From Bacteroidia bacterium (GTDB taxonomy: Bacteria; Bacteroidota; Bacteroidia; NS11-12g; UBA9320): a stretch of DNA of 45,101 nucleotides. The notes under the pieces were generated by a model that did no database searches, had not been told where the DNA came from, and saw only the letters and a program-made list of their open reading frames with translations. Shown here in pieces: positions 1-10,108 of the stretch (within the stretch, counting starts at the first letter, position 1; the number at the start of each line of letters is the position of its first letter). The stretch spans positions 1-45,101 of the forward strand of contig JAOKFZ010000013.1 in the NCBI GenBank assembly GCA_028247315.1, in the 5' to 3' direction. The position numbers and the translations under genes are program-made.

Positions 1-1
1 A

Positions 2-1078
2 TTATTCGCCAATATTTAGTCTTACGCCAAACGTGTGCGAACCTCCAAATGGATTAGAGTGACGGTATGAATAGTCTAATCCAAATGTAGTTTCGGAGTC
101 CTTACGTACAGGGACTTCAAAGGTAAAACCACCCATTATGCCCGTAAATGCATTGGTACGTGTTTCATAGTTGAGTATCCCATTCTCATAAGCATATGCA
201 GTACGCAGCTGAAACATCTCTTTGTAGCTATACTCTGTACCCAATGTAAACTGGTTGGCAGAGAAAGCATTGTTGGTAAATGTAAATGCTGGTGTCAAGC
301 GATGAAAATACGTCTCATCGTTGTCATCCAATCTCAAGTCATACGATGCACTAATGTTTACTAACGTAGGTAGATTGAATTTTGCGGCTCTTTTATTGAT
401 TGTATACTCCACCTCATTGTCTGGGTTTTCATATTTGTCAGAAAGACCGTCACCAGCATACCTAGCATCAGGACCAATATTCTTTAAAGACACACCAAAT
501 TTGATATCATTCTTTTTGATTTTTTCGTCTTTTTTGAATGTGGTTATATACTGTATACCTGCATCTATCGCAATACCTTGAGCTTTTGCGTTTGTAATAG
601 ACTCAGAAAACACTTTGAAACCAATACCGCCTGAGATCTCTTGCGTAAAACGCTTTGAATACCCCGCTGTAATATTTGTGAAACGCGGCTTGTATGTTCC
701 TATGCCTCCATCTGGCTGCTCAGTAGTAGTGATAGGTATCTCACCTATATCATAACTCATTATACTAATGCCAAGAGCTCCTCCGCCGACGTTTTGTGAA
801 AAGCCAAAGGTATTGATATTTATATCTGTCCCCAAAAGCCAAGACGTACGCGAAAATATTATTTCTGTATTGTCGGTATATGCAAGACCACCAATGTTAT
901 TATAGAGGGACTCTAATCCTTTGGTGCTACTTACTGCAGCCCATCCCCAACCAGAGCTTCTACCCCAGCCGTTTATGTTTAGTTGCGTTGCTCCTGCTTG
1001 ACCAATCCTATCAGGATTGCCCGCAAAAACAGACGATGCAGCCGATAGTATGATTGATAATATAATTACTTTTTTCAT
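2..1078 (-). CDS. PorV/PorQ-family outer membrane barrel protein
   Basis: The 358-residue product begins with a signal peptide (MKKVIILSIILSAASSVFAG) and continues as alternating beta-strand sequence rich in Gly and aromatics, ending in a strand (FGVRLNIGE), as in outer-membrane beta barrels. Near the N-terminus the pattern GWGWAAVSSTKGLESLYNNI resembles the start of PorV/PorQ-like proteins, where the mature chain describes a substrate-carrying barrel of type IX secretion. It is the last gene of a run with the surface protein and TonB receptor upstream (33-bp gap), so I infer it helps export or anchor that surface protein. The stop codon lies at positions 2-4, so the gene is complete. Family assignment is fairly confident; a role specific to type IX secretion is inference. 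Confidence 0.72.
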   Translation of the reverse strand: MKKVIILSIILSAASSVFAGNPDRIGQAGATQLNINGWGRSSGWGWAAVSSTKGLESLYNNIGGLAYTDNTEIIFSRTSWLLGTDININTFGFSQNVGGGALGISIMSYDIGEIPITTTEQPDGGIGTYKPRFTNITAGYSKRFTQEISGGIGFKVFSESITNAKAQGIAIDAGIQYITTFKKDEKIKKNDIKFGVSLKNIGPDARYAGDGLSDKYENPDNEVEYTINKRAAKFNLPTLVNISASYDLRLDDNDETYFHRLTPAFTFTNNAFSANQFTLGTEYSYKEMFQLRTAYAYENGILNYETRTNAFTGIMGGFTFEVPVRKDSETTFGLDYSYRHSNPFGGSHTFGVRLNIGE

Positions 1079-1111
1079 TACTTTCTTTCTTTTAATTATT
1101 GATTAGTAGTC

Positions 1112-4100
1112 CTAGAATGAGTCAAGGTCAAGCTCTCTCATTACTCCCATCCATTTTAACACTTTTTCTCCAAGTTCATCCGCATCTATATGTATAAGGT
1201 ACAAACCACTTGCAACCGGTACACCTGCATTATTTTGCAAATTCCAATCCACAAACGTTGTTTCATCATCCTTGTCTATCCTTCTTACAAGTGACCCATC
1301 TAATGTATAGATAGAAATCTGAACCTTTTGAGGTAAGTTAGTAAACTTTACACGATTATCAATTGGACTGCCTTCGTAACCAGAATAAGCATAGTATGGA
1401 TTTGGTACAATGTTAGCCAAGTCTAAAGCCTCTTTACCGTTTTCTATAGTTACATCATTGAAAATATCATCGGTACTAAATTTGAACTTCGGTAACCCTG
1501 CGTTTTCAGCAGCACCATTTCTACCATACGGTTTGCCAATTCGAAGTCTAATCTTCATCTCATTTGGCGGCACAGGAATGCCGTCTGCATCTTCTACTAG
1601 CGACTTACCAAGTGCCATATACGCTGGAATTACCCAATCACAATTTTGATAGACTTTGGATAACTCACGCAACCTATTAGAAGGGGTAACACCACTAAAT
1701 ATCTCATGATACGCCTCACCCTTATCGTACGTAGGTAACTTAGGATGTATACCTGCTGCTACACCTTGGTGTGAACCCATTACATATATGAAGTGTCTCC
1801 CTCCAAAACTTGGATAACCTGAATTTGGGAAACCTGTGTTATCCGTAGGATTCCATTTCATATCACGGCCGTTTTCACTTCTTTGGTATGAATCTTCTCC
1901 TACTATAATATTTAGTCTTTCACCCGTATTTACGTTGATAGCATAACCAGGGAACATTGTCTTACCTGCCTTGAGCGTAACACCACCGTAAGTGAGTGTT
2001 CCTTCTCTCATATCAAACTTCTCGGCACCACCTTCATTCAATCCTGGATCTTCACCTGTTTCTATCATCACACACTCCGACCATTTTGATTTATCTGGAG
2101 TAAGTACTATATCGACACTACTGATGTTTTCTAGACCAATACCCTGCATCGCTTGGTAACCAAATGTGAATGGCTGTACGAGTTCAGCATCTCTTTCTGA
2201 AGCATTTGATCTTAAGGTATTGGATGTAAGTCTATTCGGAGCAATACGTCCATCCCAGATTTTTTCATAAACGCCATTTCTATCGAGGGCTCTTCCACCG
2301 GAAGAGAAATCGTGCCAAGATGGATCATTAAATGACGGCTGACCTTGAACACCTGATCTAATCCAATCAAACACCCCAAACTGTCTTGACTCAGAAGCAT
2401 CATTGTCCGAAACAGCAGTAAGCCATTCATTACTTGGGTCAGCAAAATCTACAGTCCAGTTGATTAAACCATTTTCCTCAAATTCTTGTGAATTCACTCC
2501 TGGATCTGCTACCTGCTCTATCGTAACAGCAAGTCCCCAATCAAATATTTTTTGTCCTGTAGTAGACTCTAAGATCACTTGTTCATTTCTGTAATCTAAG
2601 GTTGTATCTGCAAATATTGTGTCATTGGGAAGCTTTACAAGCATCCAAGTAGTTCCACTAGCAGCTAAGCTATCATCGTTTCCGCCTTCGGAACCAGCAG
2701 TTTTAGGCACTAATGACAATTCAAACTCACCAAGAGGTACTTTCAATGGATCTATCACGCTAATATTAACCGGTCCCATTCCATTTTCATACTTCGGATT
2801 TAGTGCCACGTTATTCGTCATTATTTCATCGATTGTACTTTGTGTAAATTCGAGTTCATTATCACCGTTTCCTTTCCCAGCTAATCTAACTAGTTCTGGT
2901 CCATCTCCGTAAACAGCAGGCACACTAGAACCACTAAATCTAGGTTCTAACTTATGGGGTATAGCAGAAAATTTCTTCACTTTACGCCCTTCTAAGTACA
3001 AGTCTCTTGCTGCGTCTGCAGATGCATAAGAGAGTACTATATAATCATACGTTTTGAAATTTACAAGAGTCTTATCAGAACCCGTAGCAAACTCATCTTC
3101 TGTAATTCTAACGGTATGTCTAAGACCTCCATTATTGGAACGAACACGTAATTTAAGGACATCTTCATCTACATCTACGTCGTATTCTTCCTCGAACAAG
3201 TCTAAGAAATCATCATCTAAATCGCACTGAAAAACTTCTCTTGCCTTACCCAGATCATCTAAGTCCGACAAACTAACAGAAGCATTTTTCAATTGATAGA
3301 CTCTATATCCTTGAAACTTGTAATTCTCTACCATACCTCTATCATTGAATACAGAGTCACTATACAACTCTACTCTATCATTATCAGTATCTCCAAAAGA
3401 GAACACCAATTGACGGTCTTGCTCGTGTACTTCTACTTCTGGAGCATCCGGTCCGTCAATGAGGTCAAAACAAGAATTGAATAAATCTTGAGCTTTTCTA
3501 CTCGCTTGCTTTAATAATCTAATTGAACCATCGGCACCACCAAAGTCGGTACGTGCCCATACTACACCTACAGTAAGTCGCTGTACAGCACCTGGTTCCA
3601 ATATAAATGGACCGGAAGACTGAATAAAACGTCTGTCTGCAGGAGAGTTTCCTGCTTCTTTCTCATTCCAATTTTGATTGGGATGAGCAGGATCTGTATC
3701 AAATGGGAACATATAGTCTGCAGGTGTACCATCTGTACCAGTGATTCCATCACCACCAAACAGAATATCTGTTCCTGTTCTCCACCTACCTCTTAGGTAA
3801 TTATAAAAATCCGTTGCTAAAAGTGGATTACCGTTGATAGAGTTTGCCGTGTTGTTGTAATACACAAACTTCGACATTCCCAATTCCTCGGTTATTCCAT
3901 TATTTGTTACTATTGGGCCTTCAAAAAAGTCAACTCCAATAGACGGAGGATTAAGACCATAGCCCAATACACCCTCATCATTGTCATCACCATTGTAGCA
4001 AAAACCTAAAGAGAGACCTACATCACAACCTACGTAATCATCTGAGAAATTCCCTAAATCCGCATCTACCCATTGACCAAAGTAAGTATTGTCTAAGCTA

Positions 4101-4930
4101 GCCGCTCCTCGATTGATAAGACGTGTAGTATAAAATGTCATATCATTTATTTCGTCGTTTGTAGAGAAAGCAAATGCAGTTGTTTGCATTTCAATTCCTA
4201 TCGCCTCACCTTGGGTCTCAGAATGAATGTTCCCCCTATCATTGTATATCCACCAGAGCATTTGATCCGGCTGATCTTCTGCAGCATTTTCTTGCACTAT
4301 TCCTTTGCACGTATTTTGCAGTACCGGATAGTCACCTCCTTGTGGATCGTAGATTCCATTGTTATTTAAATCGCGATACGGAGCATACTCCCCTGGCCAG
4401 CTCTGTATATCTGGATCTACCGTTCCATTAAAATTATTGGCGTGATCAATTATTGCAGATCCATCCACTTTGTAGATATCGTCCCAAATATCACACTGAT
4501 CTTTGCTTGTATTTGCAGTAGCTGGATCTAGGGGTCCGGGCCAAAAGTCTGAACCACGCTGACGATACGTCATAGCAGCAAGTTTTAGATTACCAGACGC
4601 ATCTTCTCCACCTATCCATATGGCTCCAGAAAACAAACTGTGCTTTCTTACCTCGTTTGTTTCTGAAGGAAGCTTGGGTATCTCGTACTTAGCATTGTTC
4701 AAGTCCCACCACATGTCCCCACCATTTAGTATTTTGGTACGTACGTTGTTTATGTCTAAATCTGCACTTTGACTTGCTGGATCACAGTCTGAACCGAACT
4801 TCATTTTGGTATTTAATTGACCATCACGCGTAGTTCTTCTTTCTTCTGTATCCACATTCTCTTTCGCAAATATGCCTACTGTACTAAACAGTACGGCAAT
4901 CAGCATTAAATGTCTCATTTCTCTTTTCAT
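1112..4930 (-). CDS. Large secreted surface protein with type IX-like C-terminal domain
   Basis: This 1272-residue protein has a signal peptide (about residues 1-22) and no membrane segments. The N-terminal third carries Asp/Asn-rich, calcium-binding-like stretches (DLNNNGIYDPQGGDYP, DADGIP). The last ~100 residues form a small beta-sandwich-like domain with the order IVPNPYYAYS, NRVKFTNLP, ISIYTLDGSLVRRID, VDWNLQNNAGVPVASGLYLIHI, like C-terminal sorting domains of type IX clients and FlgD-like Ig folds. It does not stop at the usual lysine-rich end but adds a tail (VMRELDLDSF). It sits between a TonB receptor and a PorV-like barrel, so it probably works at the cell surface with them. The middle of the protein is not recognised. 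Confidence 0.7.
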   Translation of the reverse strand: MKREMRHLMLIAVLFSTVGIFAKENVDTEERRTTRDGQLNTKMKFGSDCDPASQSADLDINNVRTKILNGGDMWWDLNNAKYEIPKLPSETNEVRKHSLFSGAIWIGGEDASGNLKLAAMTYRQRGSDFWPGPLDPATANTSKDQCDIWDDIYKVDGSAIIDHANNFNGTVDPDIQSWPGEYAPYRDLNNNGIYDPQGGDYPVLQNTCKGIVQENAAEDQPDQMLWWIYNDRGNIHSETQGEAIGIEMQTTAFAFSTNDEINDMTFYTTRLINRGAASLDNTYFGQWVDADLGNFSDDYVGCDVGLSLGFCYNGDDNDEGVLGYGLNPPSIGVDFFEGPIVTNNGITEELGMSKFVYYNNTANSINGNPLLATDFYNYLRGRWRTGTDILFGGDGITGTDGTPADYMFPFDTDPAHPNQNWNEKEAGNSPADRRFIQSSGPFILEPGAVQRLTVGVVWARTDFGGADGSIRLLKQASRKAQDLFNSCFDLIDGPDAPEVEVHEQDRQLVFSFGDTDNDRVELYSDSVFNDRGMVENYKFQGYRVYQLKNASVSLSDLDDLGKAREVFQCDLDDDFLDLFEEEYDVDVDEDVLKLRVRSNNGGLRHTVRITEDEFATGSDKTLVNFKTYDYIVLSYASADAARDLYLEGRKVKKFSAIPHKLEPRFSGSSVPAVYGDGPELVRLAGKGNGDNELEFTQSTIDEIMTNNVALNPKYENGMGPVNISVIDPLKVPLGEFELSLVPKTAGSEGGNDDSLAASGTTWMLVKLPNDTIFADTTLDYRNEQVILESTTGQKIFDWGLAVTIEQVADPGVNSQEFEENGLINWTVDFADPSNEWLTAVSDNDASESRQFGVFDWIRSGVQGQPSFNDPSWHDFSSGGRALDRNGVYEKIWDGRIAPNRLTSNTLRSNASERDAELVQPFTFGYQAMQGIGLENISSVDIVLTPDKSKWSECVMIETGEDPGLNEGGAEKFDMREGTLTYGGVTLKAGKTMFPGYAINVNTGERLNIIVGEDSYQRSENGRDMKWNPTDNTGFPNSGYPSFGGRHFIYVMGSHQGVAAGIHPKLPTYDKGEAYHEIFSGVTPSNRLRELSKVYQNCDWVIPAYMALGKSLVEDADGIPVPPNEMKIRLRIGKPYGRNGAAENAGLPKFKFSTDDIFNDVTIENGKEALDLANIVPNPYYAYSGYEGSPIDNRVKFTNLPQKVQISIYTLDGSLVRRIDKDDETTFVDWNLQNNAGVPVASGLYLIHIDADELGEKVLKWMGVMRELDLDSF

Positions 4931-4973
4931 ATCTTCTATTCTTTGTGCTGCGTTGTTCTTCTGAATATTATTA

Positions 4974-7900
4974 CTAGAAATATACTCTTACTCCTAGTCT
5001 GGTTAATCTTGGGATACTATAAAAATAAGGATTTTCTACCTTAGCATTATACAAAGCGACATACGACTGCGTATTCACTTCATTGTTCGCTTCTTGGCTA
5101 CCTTGCGGTGAACTTAACCATCCGTCGTTATTTGATAATCTTGAGAAACCATATACGTTTTCAATATTTTGAGTATTAAACAAATTTTGAACCCATAAGA
5201 AGACCTGTACCTCTGTCGTTTGTCTTCTAAACTCATCCTTAGCGTTTTTCTTTTTGATGCTAAAGTTTTTGTTAAAGTTAGCGTCTACTTTGAACTGCCA
5301 AGGCAATCTAGAACCAAATGGATTGCCATCTAATTGTTGTCTCTGTGCAGTACCTACAGATGCACTTGCTACGGGGTTAATGTAAGCACTATATGGCTCA
5401 CCAGACTTCGTGGAAATAATAAAATTAGCTCCTGCGTTTTCCAACACTTTTTTATCAAACCAAACAGGACCAGTATAGTCTGTACCCGACTTAAATCTGT
5501 AATCCAATATGGCAGATATTTGGTGACGAATATCACGTTCAGTTGGATACAATGACCGTAGATTTGGCAAACCTGCCTGTATTAGAGATGCTGCTGAGTT
5601 CACATTTGAACCCGTACCGTCCGCAAAGAGCAATGAATAGTTTAATGCTAACGAAGTTCTACCTTCTCCTCTTAGTTCGTACTCCGCTCTAAAGTTTTTA
5701 ATTGTTTCAAAATCTAAGTTTTGAAATGAGTTATATGAGATAGGCCATGCTTGGTTAATTCTTACAAGTGCGTAATCTCCGCTAGTCTCTCTATATGCGG
5801 CTATAAGGCTAAGTGCAGAGTTTCTACTGAGGGTTTGCTTAAAACCAATTTCATAACTTGTAGTTACACGTGGTTGTAAGTTCGCATTAGGCAATACACT
5901 TCCTTGGTTTGTCTCCAAATAGGCGTATCTATTTATTGGTGCGAAAATTGCTCCATTCTGCGGTCTCTGAGCCAATTTATCATAGTTGGCAAAGAACTGT
6001 GCATCTGAGTTTATAGGAAAGGAGAACCATATACGTGGAAGTACATTTATTACTGGCTTGTAATCTTCAAACGCATCCAGATCTAATTCGCCATCAGTTT
6101 CTACCAAATAGGGTTGAATTCTACCACTCCTTGTAGACTGGGTGATCAAGTCTGGGTTACCCAGTTCTGACCCGTCTGATCCGTACCATGTATTACCGTC
6201 TCTATATCCCACTATCTCTGATGGATTCTCCATATCATCCACATACACTACGTAATCGTCTCCAATATTGGTTGGAACACTGTAGCTTGTTAACAAGGTA
6301 TTGTCTAGGCTTGCCAATTCACCAGCGGAGTATGTTGGAAACAGTGAATACTGATCTTTAAGCCCCAATTGATTTGCGTCATAACGCTCTACACGTAATC
6401 CCAATCGAAGTACAAGGTCTTTGAACTGGAACTTATCTTGTAACCACAAGGCACTGTAAACAGGTGCAAATGAACCAATACCTTTTTCAAGATCATCGTT
6501 CACAAAGTCACCAAAAGAAAATGCTTTTCGTGTTCTATTGCCTAAGTAGTCATATCCAAAGTAACCTACAATAGAGTTGCCATTATTCCATAAATCATCA
6601 GCACTGAACAGGTCAAGGCTAAATGTACTTGGGTCCAAGCTATTTACGTCTATAAAAGATGTTTCTGTAATTAAATTACCGTTTGCATCTCTATAACCAT
6701 CGTTTATCAGTTGTGTACGTAGCCTTTGATCAAATACTTTTTGCTGGTCCTTGTCTACACGTATGTTATAATTCACTGTATCTGTGAATGTGCCGTTTTG
6801 GTCATACGAGTGAACACCTCCTATGATATAACCATTTTCGTCTACTTGGTCTAATGCTGATATATGACCATTTGTCAACTGTGGCATCAAGGTCCATAGA
6901 TTGGACGCTCCTAAACTCCAGTTACTAAATAGCGTTTGCTCAAAATACATCCCAAACTGCAAATCGTGTGTATTTTCTAAGTTCAATATAGCTTCTCCCT
7001 GTGCATATGCTGCGATACGTTCGTTTTGAGACTTAGCATAGCCTCCAGCTCCCGAACCAGGATTGCTCCAAAGTGAGTAGGTGAGACCTGGAGAAAACCC
7101 ATTTAAAAGCCCTAAGCTCTGCTGCACTTGAGCTGCATTGAATACCGGAATATTGGAATCTTCGAAGAAATTAAAAACACTTTGGGTGTATGCAGCTCTT
7201 TGTGGATTCTTGTCGCTTGCATCAAATGTAAGATTACGACTACCTGAACCCGTAAGGTTGAAATACGATTGACGTGTAACAGTATCTCCATTTTGATCGA
7301 TATGCAGGGTTGGATCATTTACAAAATCATAGGTAGGCTCTCTATTTTGAGTGAATTTACCAATGTATCCATAATCAAAAAAGTTATCTCCGTGCAGTGG
7401 ATTTACGGTTTCATTCCAATTACTTTGGTAATCTAGTCTGATGTTGTAAAAGGCATCTGAGAACAGCGATTTCTTTTTCTCTTTATCCGCTTCAGATGTA
7501 CTTCCTAGACGTTGCGTGAATTTCACATACGTTCTTAAGGTTTGACTGGTTGAGTTGGAGTACTCTCTAAAGTTTATTAAACTCTGGGTGTAGTTAAAGT
7601 TATTCCCTTGACCTTGATTAAATGAACCAAAAACCGTAACACTGGAATTCTTGTTAGGTAAAAATTCTAATTTACCTTGTACGTTACCGACTAATCTTGC
7701 TACGTTCTTTCGTGCCTGATTCTGTTCCAAATCATCTTCTGTAAGGAGTAAAGATTTGTACACAAATCCAGGACCATTGGGGTTTTCAATGATTGGATTT
7801 TTTTCCAAATCATCAAGAACATCTTCTTTGACACTGTAAAAGCCTCCATATCCTGGACTTGCATCCTGAGTCAAGTTGAAATTGGTGGCTAGCTGATAGC

Positions 7901-8723
7901 CTAATGCCACGTATTCTTTATCGCCCCCACCTTTGTTTTTAATCCAAAGTGGACCAACTGCAGAAAACTCTGCTTGGTTGTAGTGGTAAGGGTCAAACGG
8001 GCTAGAGGAGATGAGCTCAAAGCTTTTGCTTACAAAACGTGAAGGACCTTTGGTTGTAATACTGATAGCTCCACCGGTAAAATCACCATATTGTGCTGGG
8101 ATACCCGATTGAATAATATCTATTTGCCCTTGAGCAGACTGTGGCACACTGCTGCTACCCACTACGCGTACACCGTCTACGAAGTATGCCGTAGCATCTG
8201 TTCTACTACCCAAGAAGGATATACCACCACCGCTTGTTTGATTGGCTCCAGAGGTAGTCCCTGCTATTGCATTCAAGCTACGTGTCGGCAATTTTGCTAT
8301 ATCTCCACTGCTTAGTGTTTTGGAGTTTTTATCTTTCTCTATCAACGGCTTTCCTGCTCTTACTACCACAGGTCCTAGTTGTTCGCCGTCTGCCCCAGTT
8401 TTCTGAGCCATTTCTATATTGATATATTTCGTACTGTTAGAACTCACTAGGACATCCGTTACTTTTTTATCTGAGTAATCGAGGTATGTTACTGTTACGC
8501 TATATGTTCCTGGATCTAGTGCATTCACCACATATTTCCCATCTTCGTCTGTATATGCACCGCCTTTTCGTATACCATCTTTTTCGATGATAATGGTAGC
8601 GTATGCTATTGGAGCTTTTGTTTTTGAATCAGAAACTTTACCCTGCAATTTTCCAAAATTGGACTGGGCGAATGCTGCTGAAACAAAAATACAAGCTAAT
8701 AAAACTGTAAGTGTTCTTTTCAT
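4974..8723 (-). CDS. TonB-dependent receptor with carboxypeptidase-regulatory-like N-terminal domain
   Basis: The 1249-residue product starts with a signal peptide ending near AFAQ. Residues about 24-105 are a carboxypeptidase-regulatory-like beta domain (LQGKVSDSKTKAPIAYATI, DEDGKYVV, LDPGTYSVTV). Residues about 125-235 are the plug (GAISITTKGPSR), followed by a long beta barrel ending in the C-terminal aromatic signature (LGVRVYF). Such receptors import bulky substrates across the outer membrane using TonB energy, or act as SusC-like ports. No SusD partner is seen; instead the next genes encode a large surface protein and a PorV-like barrel. The start is the only ATG before a well-formed signal peptide. 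The substrate cannot be told from sequence. Confidence 0.88.
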   Translation of the reverse strand: MKRTLTVLLACIFVSAAFAQSNFGKLQGKVSDSKTKAPIAYATIIIEKDGIRKGGAYTDEDGKYVVNALDPGTYSVTVTYLDYSDKKVTDVLVSSNSTKYINIEMAQKTGADGEQLGPVVVRAGKPLIEKDKNSKTLSSGDIAKLPTRSLNAIAGTTSGANQTSGGGISFLGSRTDATAYFVDGVRVVGSSSVPQSAQGQIDIIQSGIPAQYGDFTGGAISITTKGPSRFVSKSFELISSSPFDPYHYNQAEFSAVGPLWIKNKGGGDKEYVALGYQLATNFNLTQDASPGYGGFYSVKEDVLDDLEKNPIIENPNGPGFVYKSLLLTEDDLEQNQARKNVARLVGNVQGKLEFLPNKNSSVTVFGSFNQGQGNNFNYTQSLINFREYSNSTSQTLRTYVKFTQRLGSTSEADKEKKKSLFSDAFYNIRLDYQSNWNETVNPLHGDNFFDYGYIGKFTQNREPTYDFVNDPTLHIDQNGDTVTRQSYFNLTGSGSRNLTFDASDKNPQRAAYTQSVFNFFEDSNIPVFNAAQVQQSLGLLNGFSPGLTYSLWSNPGSGAGGYAKSQNERIAAYAQGEAILNLENTHDLQFGMYFEQTLFSNWSLGASNLWTLMPQLTNGHISALDQVDENGYIIGGVHSYDQNGTFTDTVNYNIRVDKDQQKVFDQRLRTQLINDGYRDANGNLITETSFIDVNSLDPSTFSLDLFSADDLWNNGNSIVGYFGYDYLGNRTRKAFSFGDFVNDDLEKGIGSFAPVYSALWLQDKFQFKDLVLRLGLRVERYDANQLGLKDQYSLFPTYSAGELASLDNTLLTSYSVPTNIGDDYVVYVDDMENPSEIVGYRDGNTWYGSDGSELGNPDLITQSTRSGRIQPYLVETDGELDLDAFEDYKPVINVLPRIWFSFPINSDAQFFANYDKLAQRPQNGAIFAPINRYAYLETNQGSVLPNANLQPRVTTSYEIGFKQTLSRNSALSLIAAYRETSGDYALVRINQAWPISYNSFQNLDFETIKNFRAEYELRGEGRTSLALNYSLLFADGTGSNVNSAASLIQAGLPNLRSLYPTERDIRHQISAILDYRFKSGTDYTGPVWFDKKVLENAGANFIISTKSGEPYSAYINPVASASVGTAQRQQLDGNPFGSRLPWQFKVDANFNKNFSIKKKNAKDEFRRQTTEVQVFLWVQNLFNTQNIENVYGFSRLSNNDGWLSSPQGSQEANNEVNTQSYVALYNAKVENPYFYSIPRLTRLGVRVYF

Positions 8724-8825
8724 ATACTTTGCTTTTTACACGTTAATTCGTACTTCAATATTTGCTATAATATTGCAATAATTCAAATTAAATTTATCTA
8801 CGGTGTAGTTTGAGTTCACAAATGG

Positions 8826-9764
8826 CTAAATATTCATCCATTGTAACACCTTTTCTCCTAGAACTTCGGCCAACTTTTTGTAAGAGTCTTTGGTAAGACC
8901 TCCAATATGCGGAGTCAATATAACTCTCTGACTATTAGCTAAATATTTTATTTCTTTTTGCTGTTCGGATGTGAGGTTATCCAACTTTTCGTTGGGTAAA
9001 ACATCTAATCCTGCACCTGCTATTTTTTTTGTTTCTAAACCACGTATTAAATTAGAAATATTTACTACCTCTCCTCTCGATAAATTTAGTAAGTAAAATG
9101 GGTTTTTCATCTCTTCGACAAACTTTACATTTATCATTCCTCTAGAATATTCATTGAGTGGAACGTGAAGACTTACTATATCTGCCTCCTTTTGTAGCAT
9201 TTCGAGCGTCACTTCTTGTACACTCTCGCTTCCGTATCCTGATACAAACTTGTCATACGCCAATATCCTGCAACCAAAAGGAGCCAAAACCTCGGCAAGC
9301 CTAGATCCTACATGACCGTAACCAATGATTCCAACCGTTAGGTTTTGCAACTCTATGCCTTGATTGCCTTTGCGATCCCAAATCCCTGCAGCTACTTCTG
9401 CAGACGCCTTAGGCACATTGGCAAGCAAACTGAGTAGCATTCCCATAGTTTGCTCAGCAACCGCATTTCGGTTGCCCTCAGGAGCATTTTCGCATACAAT
9501 TCCTTTACTCTCTGCATAGGCTACATCTATATTATCCATACCAGATCCAAGCCTCCCAATATATTGTAATCTTGGAGCTTGGTCTATCCACTCTTTGTTC
9601 AATGTCAGCTTACTTCTCATAATAAGTACCGTGGCACTTTCTAGAGCTAGGGCAAACTGAAAATCGGCGATGTCTGGCTTGTATACAACCACTTCATTTT
9701 GAAATAGGTCTAAGAGCACCGGGTGCACATGGTCTATGATGAGTATATGGTGCTTTAAACGCAT
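8826..9764 (-). CDS. D-isomer-specific 2-hydroxyacid dehydrogenase (SerA-like)
   Basis: The 312-residue protein has the two-domain architecture of NAD-dependent D-2-hydroxyacid dehydrogenases. The Rossmann motif GYGHVGSRLAEVL lies near residue 149 and is followed by an acidic residue in AYDKF. The catalytic set is present: Arg in NLSRGEVVN, Glu in LPNEK and His in LTPHIGG. Length suits the short class without a C-terminal ACT domain, so it could be a 3-phosphoglycerate dehydrogenase or a related glyoxylate/hydroxypyruvate-type enzyme. It has no obvious functional link to its neighbours. A CATCTTTG box, one mismatch from TAnnTTTG, lies upstream on the minus strand near 9780. Confidence 0.85.
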   Translation of the reverse strand: MRLKHHILIIDHVHPVLLDLFQNEVVVYKPDIADFQFALALESATVLIMRSKLTLNKEWIDQAPRLQYIGRLGSGMDNIDVAYAESKGIVCENAPEGNRNAVAEQTMGMLLSLLANVPKASAEVAAGIWDRKGNQGIELQNLTVGIIGYGHVGSRLAEVLAPFGCRILAYDKFVSGYGSESVQEVTLEMLQKEADIVSLHVPLNEYSRGMINVKFVEEMKNPFYLLNLSRGEVVNISNLIRGLETKKIAGAGLDVLPNEKLDNLTSEQQKEIKYLANSQRVILTPHIGGLTKDSYKKLAEVLGEKVLQWMNI

Positions 9765-9818
9765 ATTAGTTCCTTATCTGCAAAGATGTATTTTCCCTTT
9801 GAATGACCTACGTTCGAC

Positions 9819-10090
9819 TCAAAAACTAGTTCTAACAGTGAGGGTCAACATTCGAGGCGATCCAAAATTGCCTGGATTGTTTTGTTTCAAACTATAGTAA
9901 TTAGCAAATGAACGTGCATTTAGTTCGTTTCTGATTTGTTGCTGACCTTGGGCAGATGCCAAATAACCGTCATTATCTGCTTGTGATGGGTACGCATATA
10001 CATTATAAACATTCAAGATATTCAAAATATTGAGAGCATTGAGTTATTTTACAACGTACATTAAATTTACTACCGATAGAATAACCGCTG
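9819..10090 (-). pseudogene. Decayed 3' end of a second TonB-dependent receptor gene
   Basis: Only the last ~75 codons of a receptor remain readable (to a TGA at 9819). The text LNILNVYNVYAYP, NDGYLASAQGQQQ, NELNARSFANYY and the final LTVRTSF aligns by eye to the C-terminus of the intact receptor at 4974 (NDGWLSSPQGSQE, NEVNTQSYVALY, LGVRVYF), with about half the positions identical over the last 50. The frame is closed by a TAA at 10044-10046. Just upstream, a neighbouring frame reads YSIGSKFNV, which looks like the preceding barrel strand displaced by a frameshift. No signal peptide, plug or start exists, and murI begins its 3' end at 10109. I read this as a gene relic, not a small protein gene. 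Confidence 0.7.
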
Positions 10091-10108
10091 GTATATTAAG
10101 ATTTGCCG

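Noticed and set aside
2-1078. First gene as cut by the window edge
   Set aside because: A TAA stop is present at positions 2-4 and the last barrel strand is complete.
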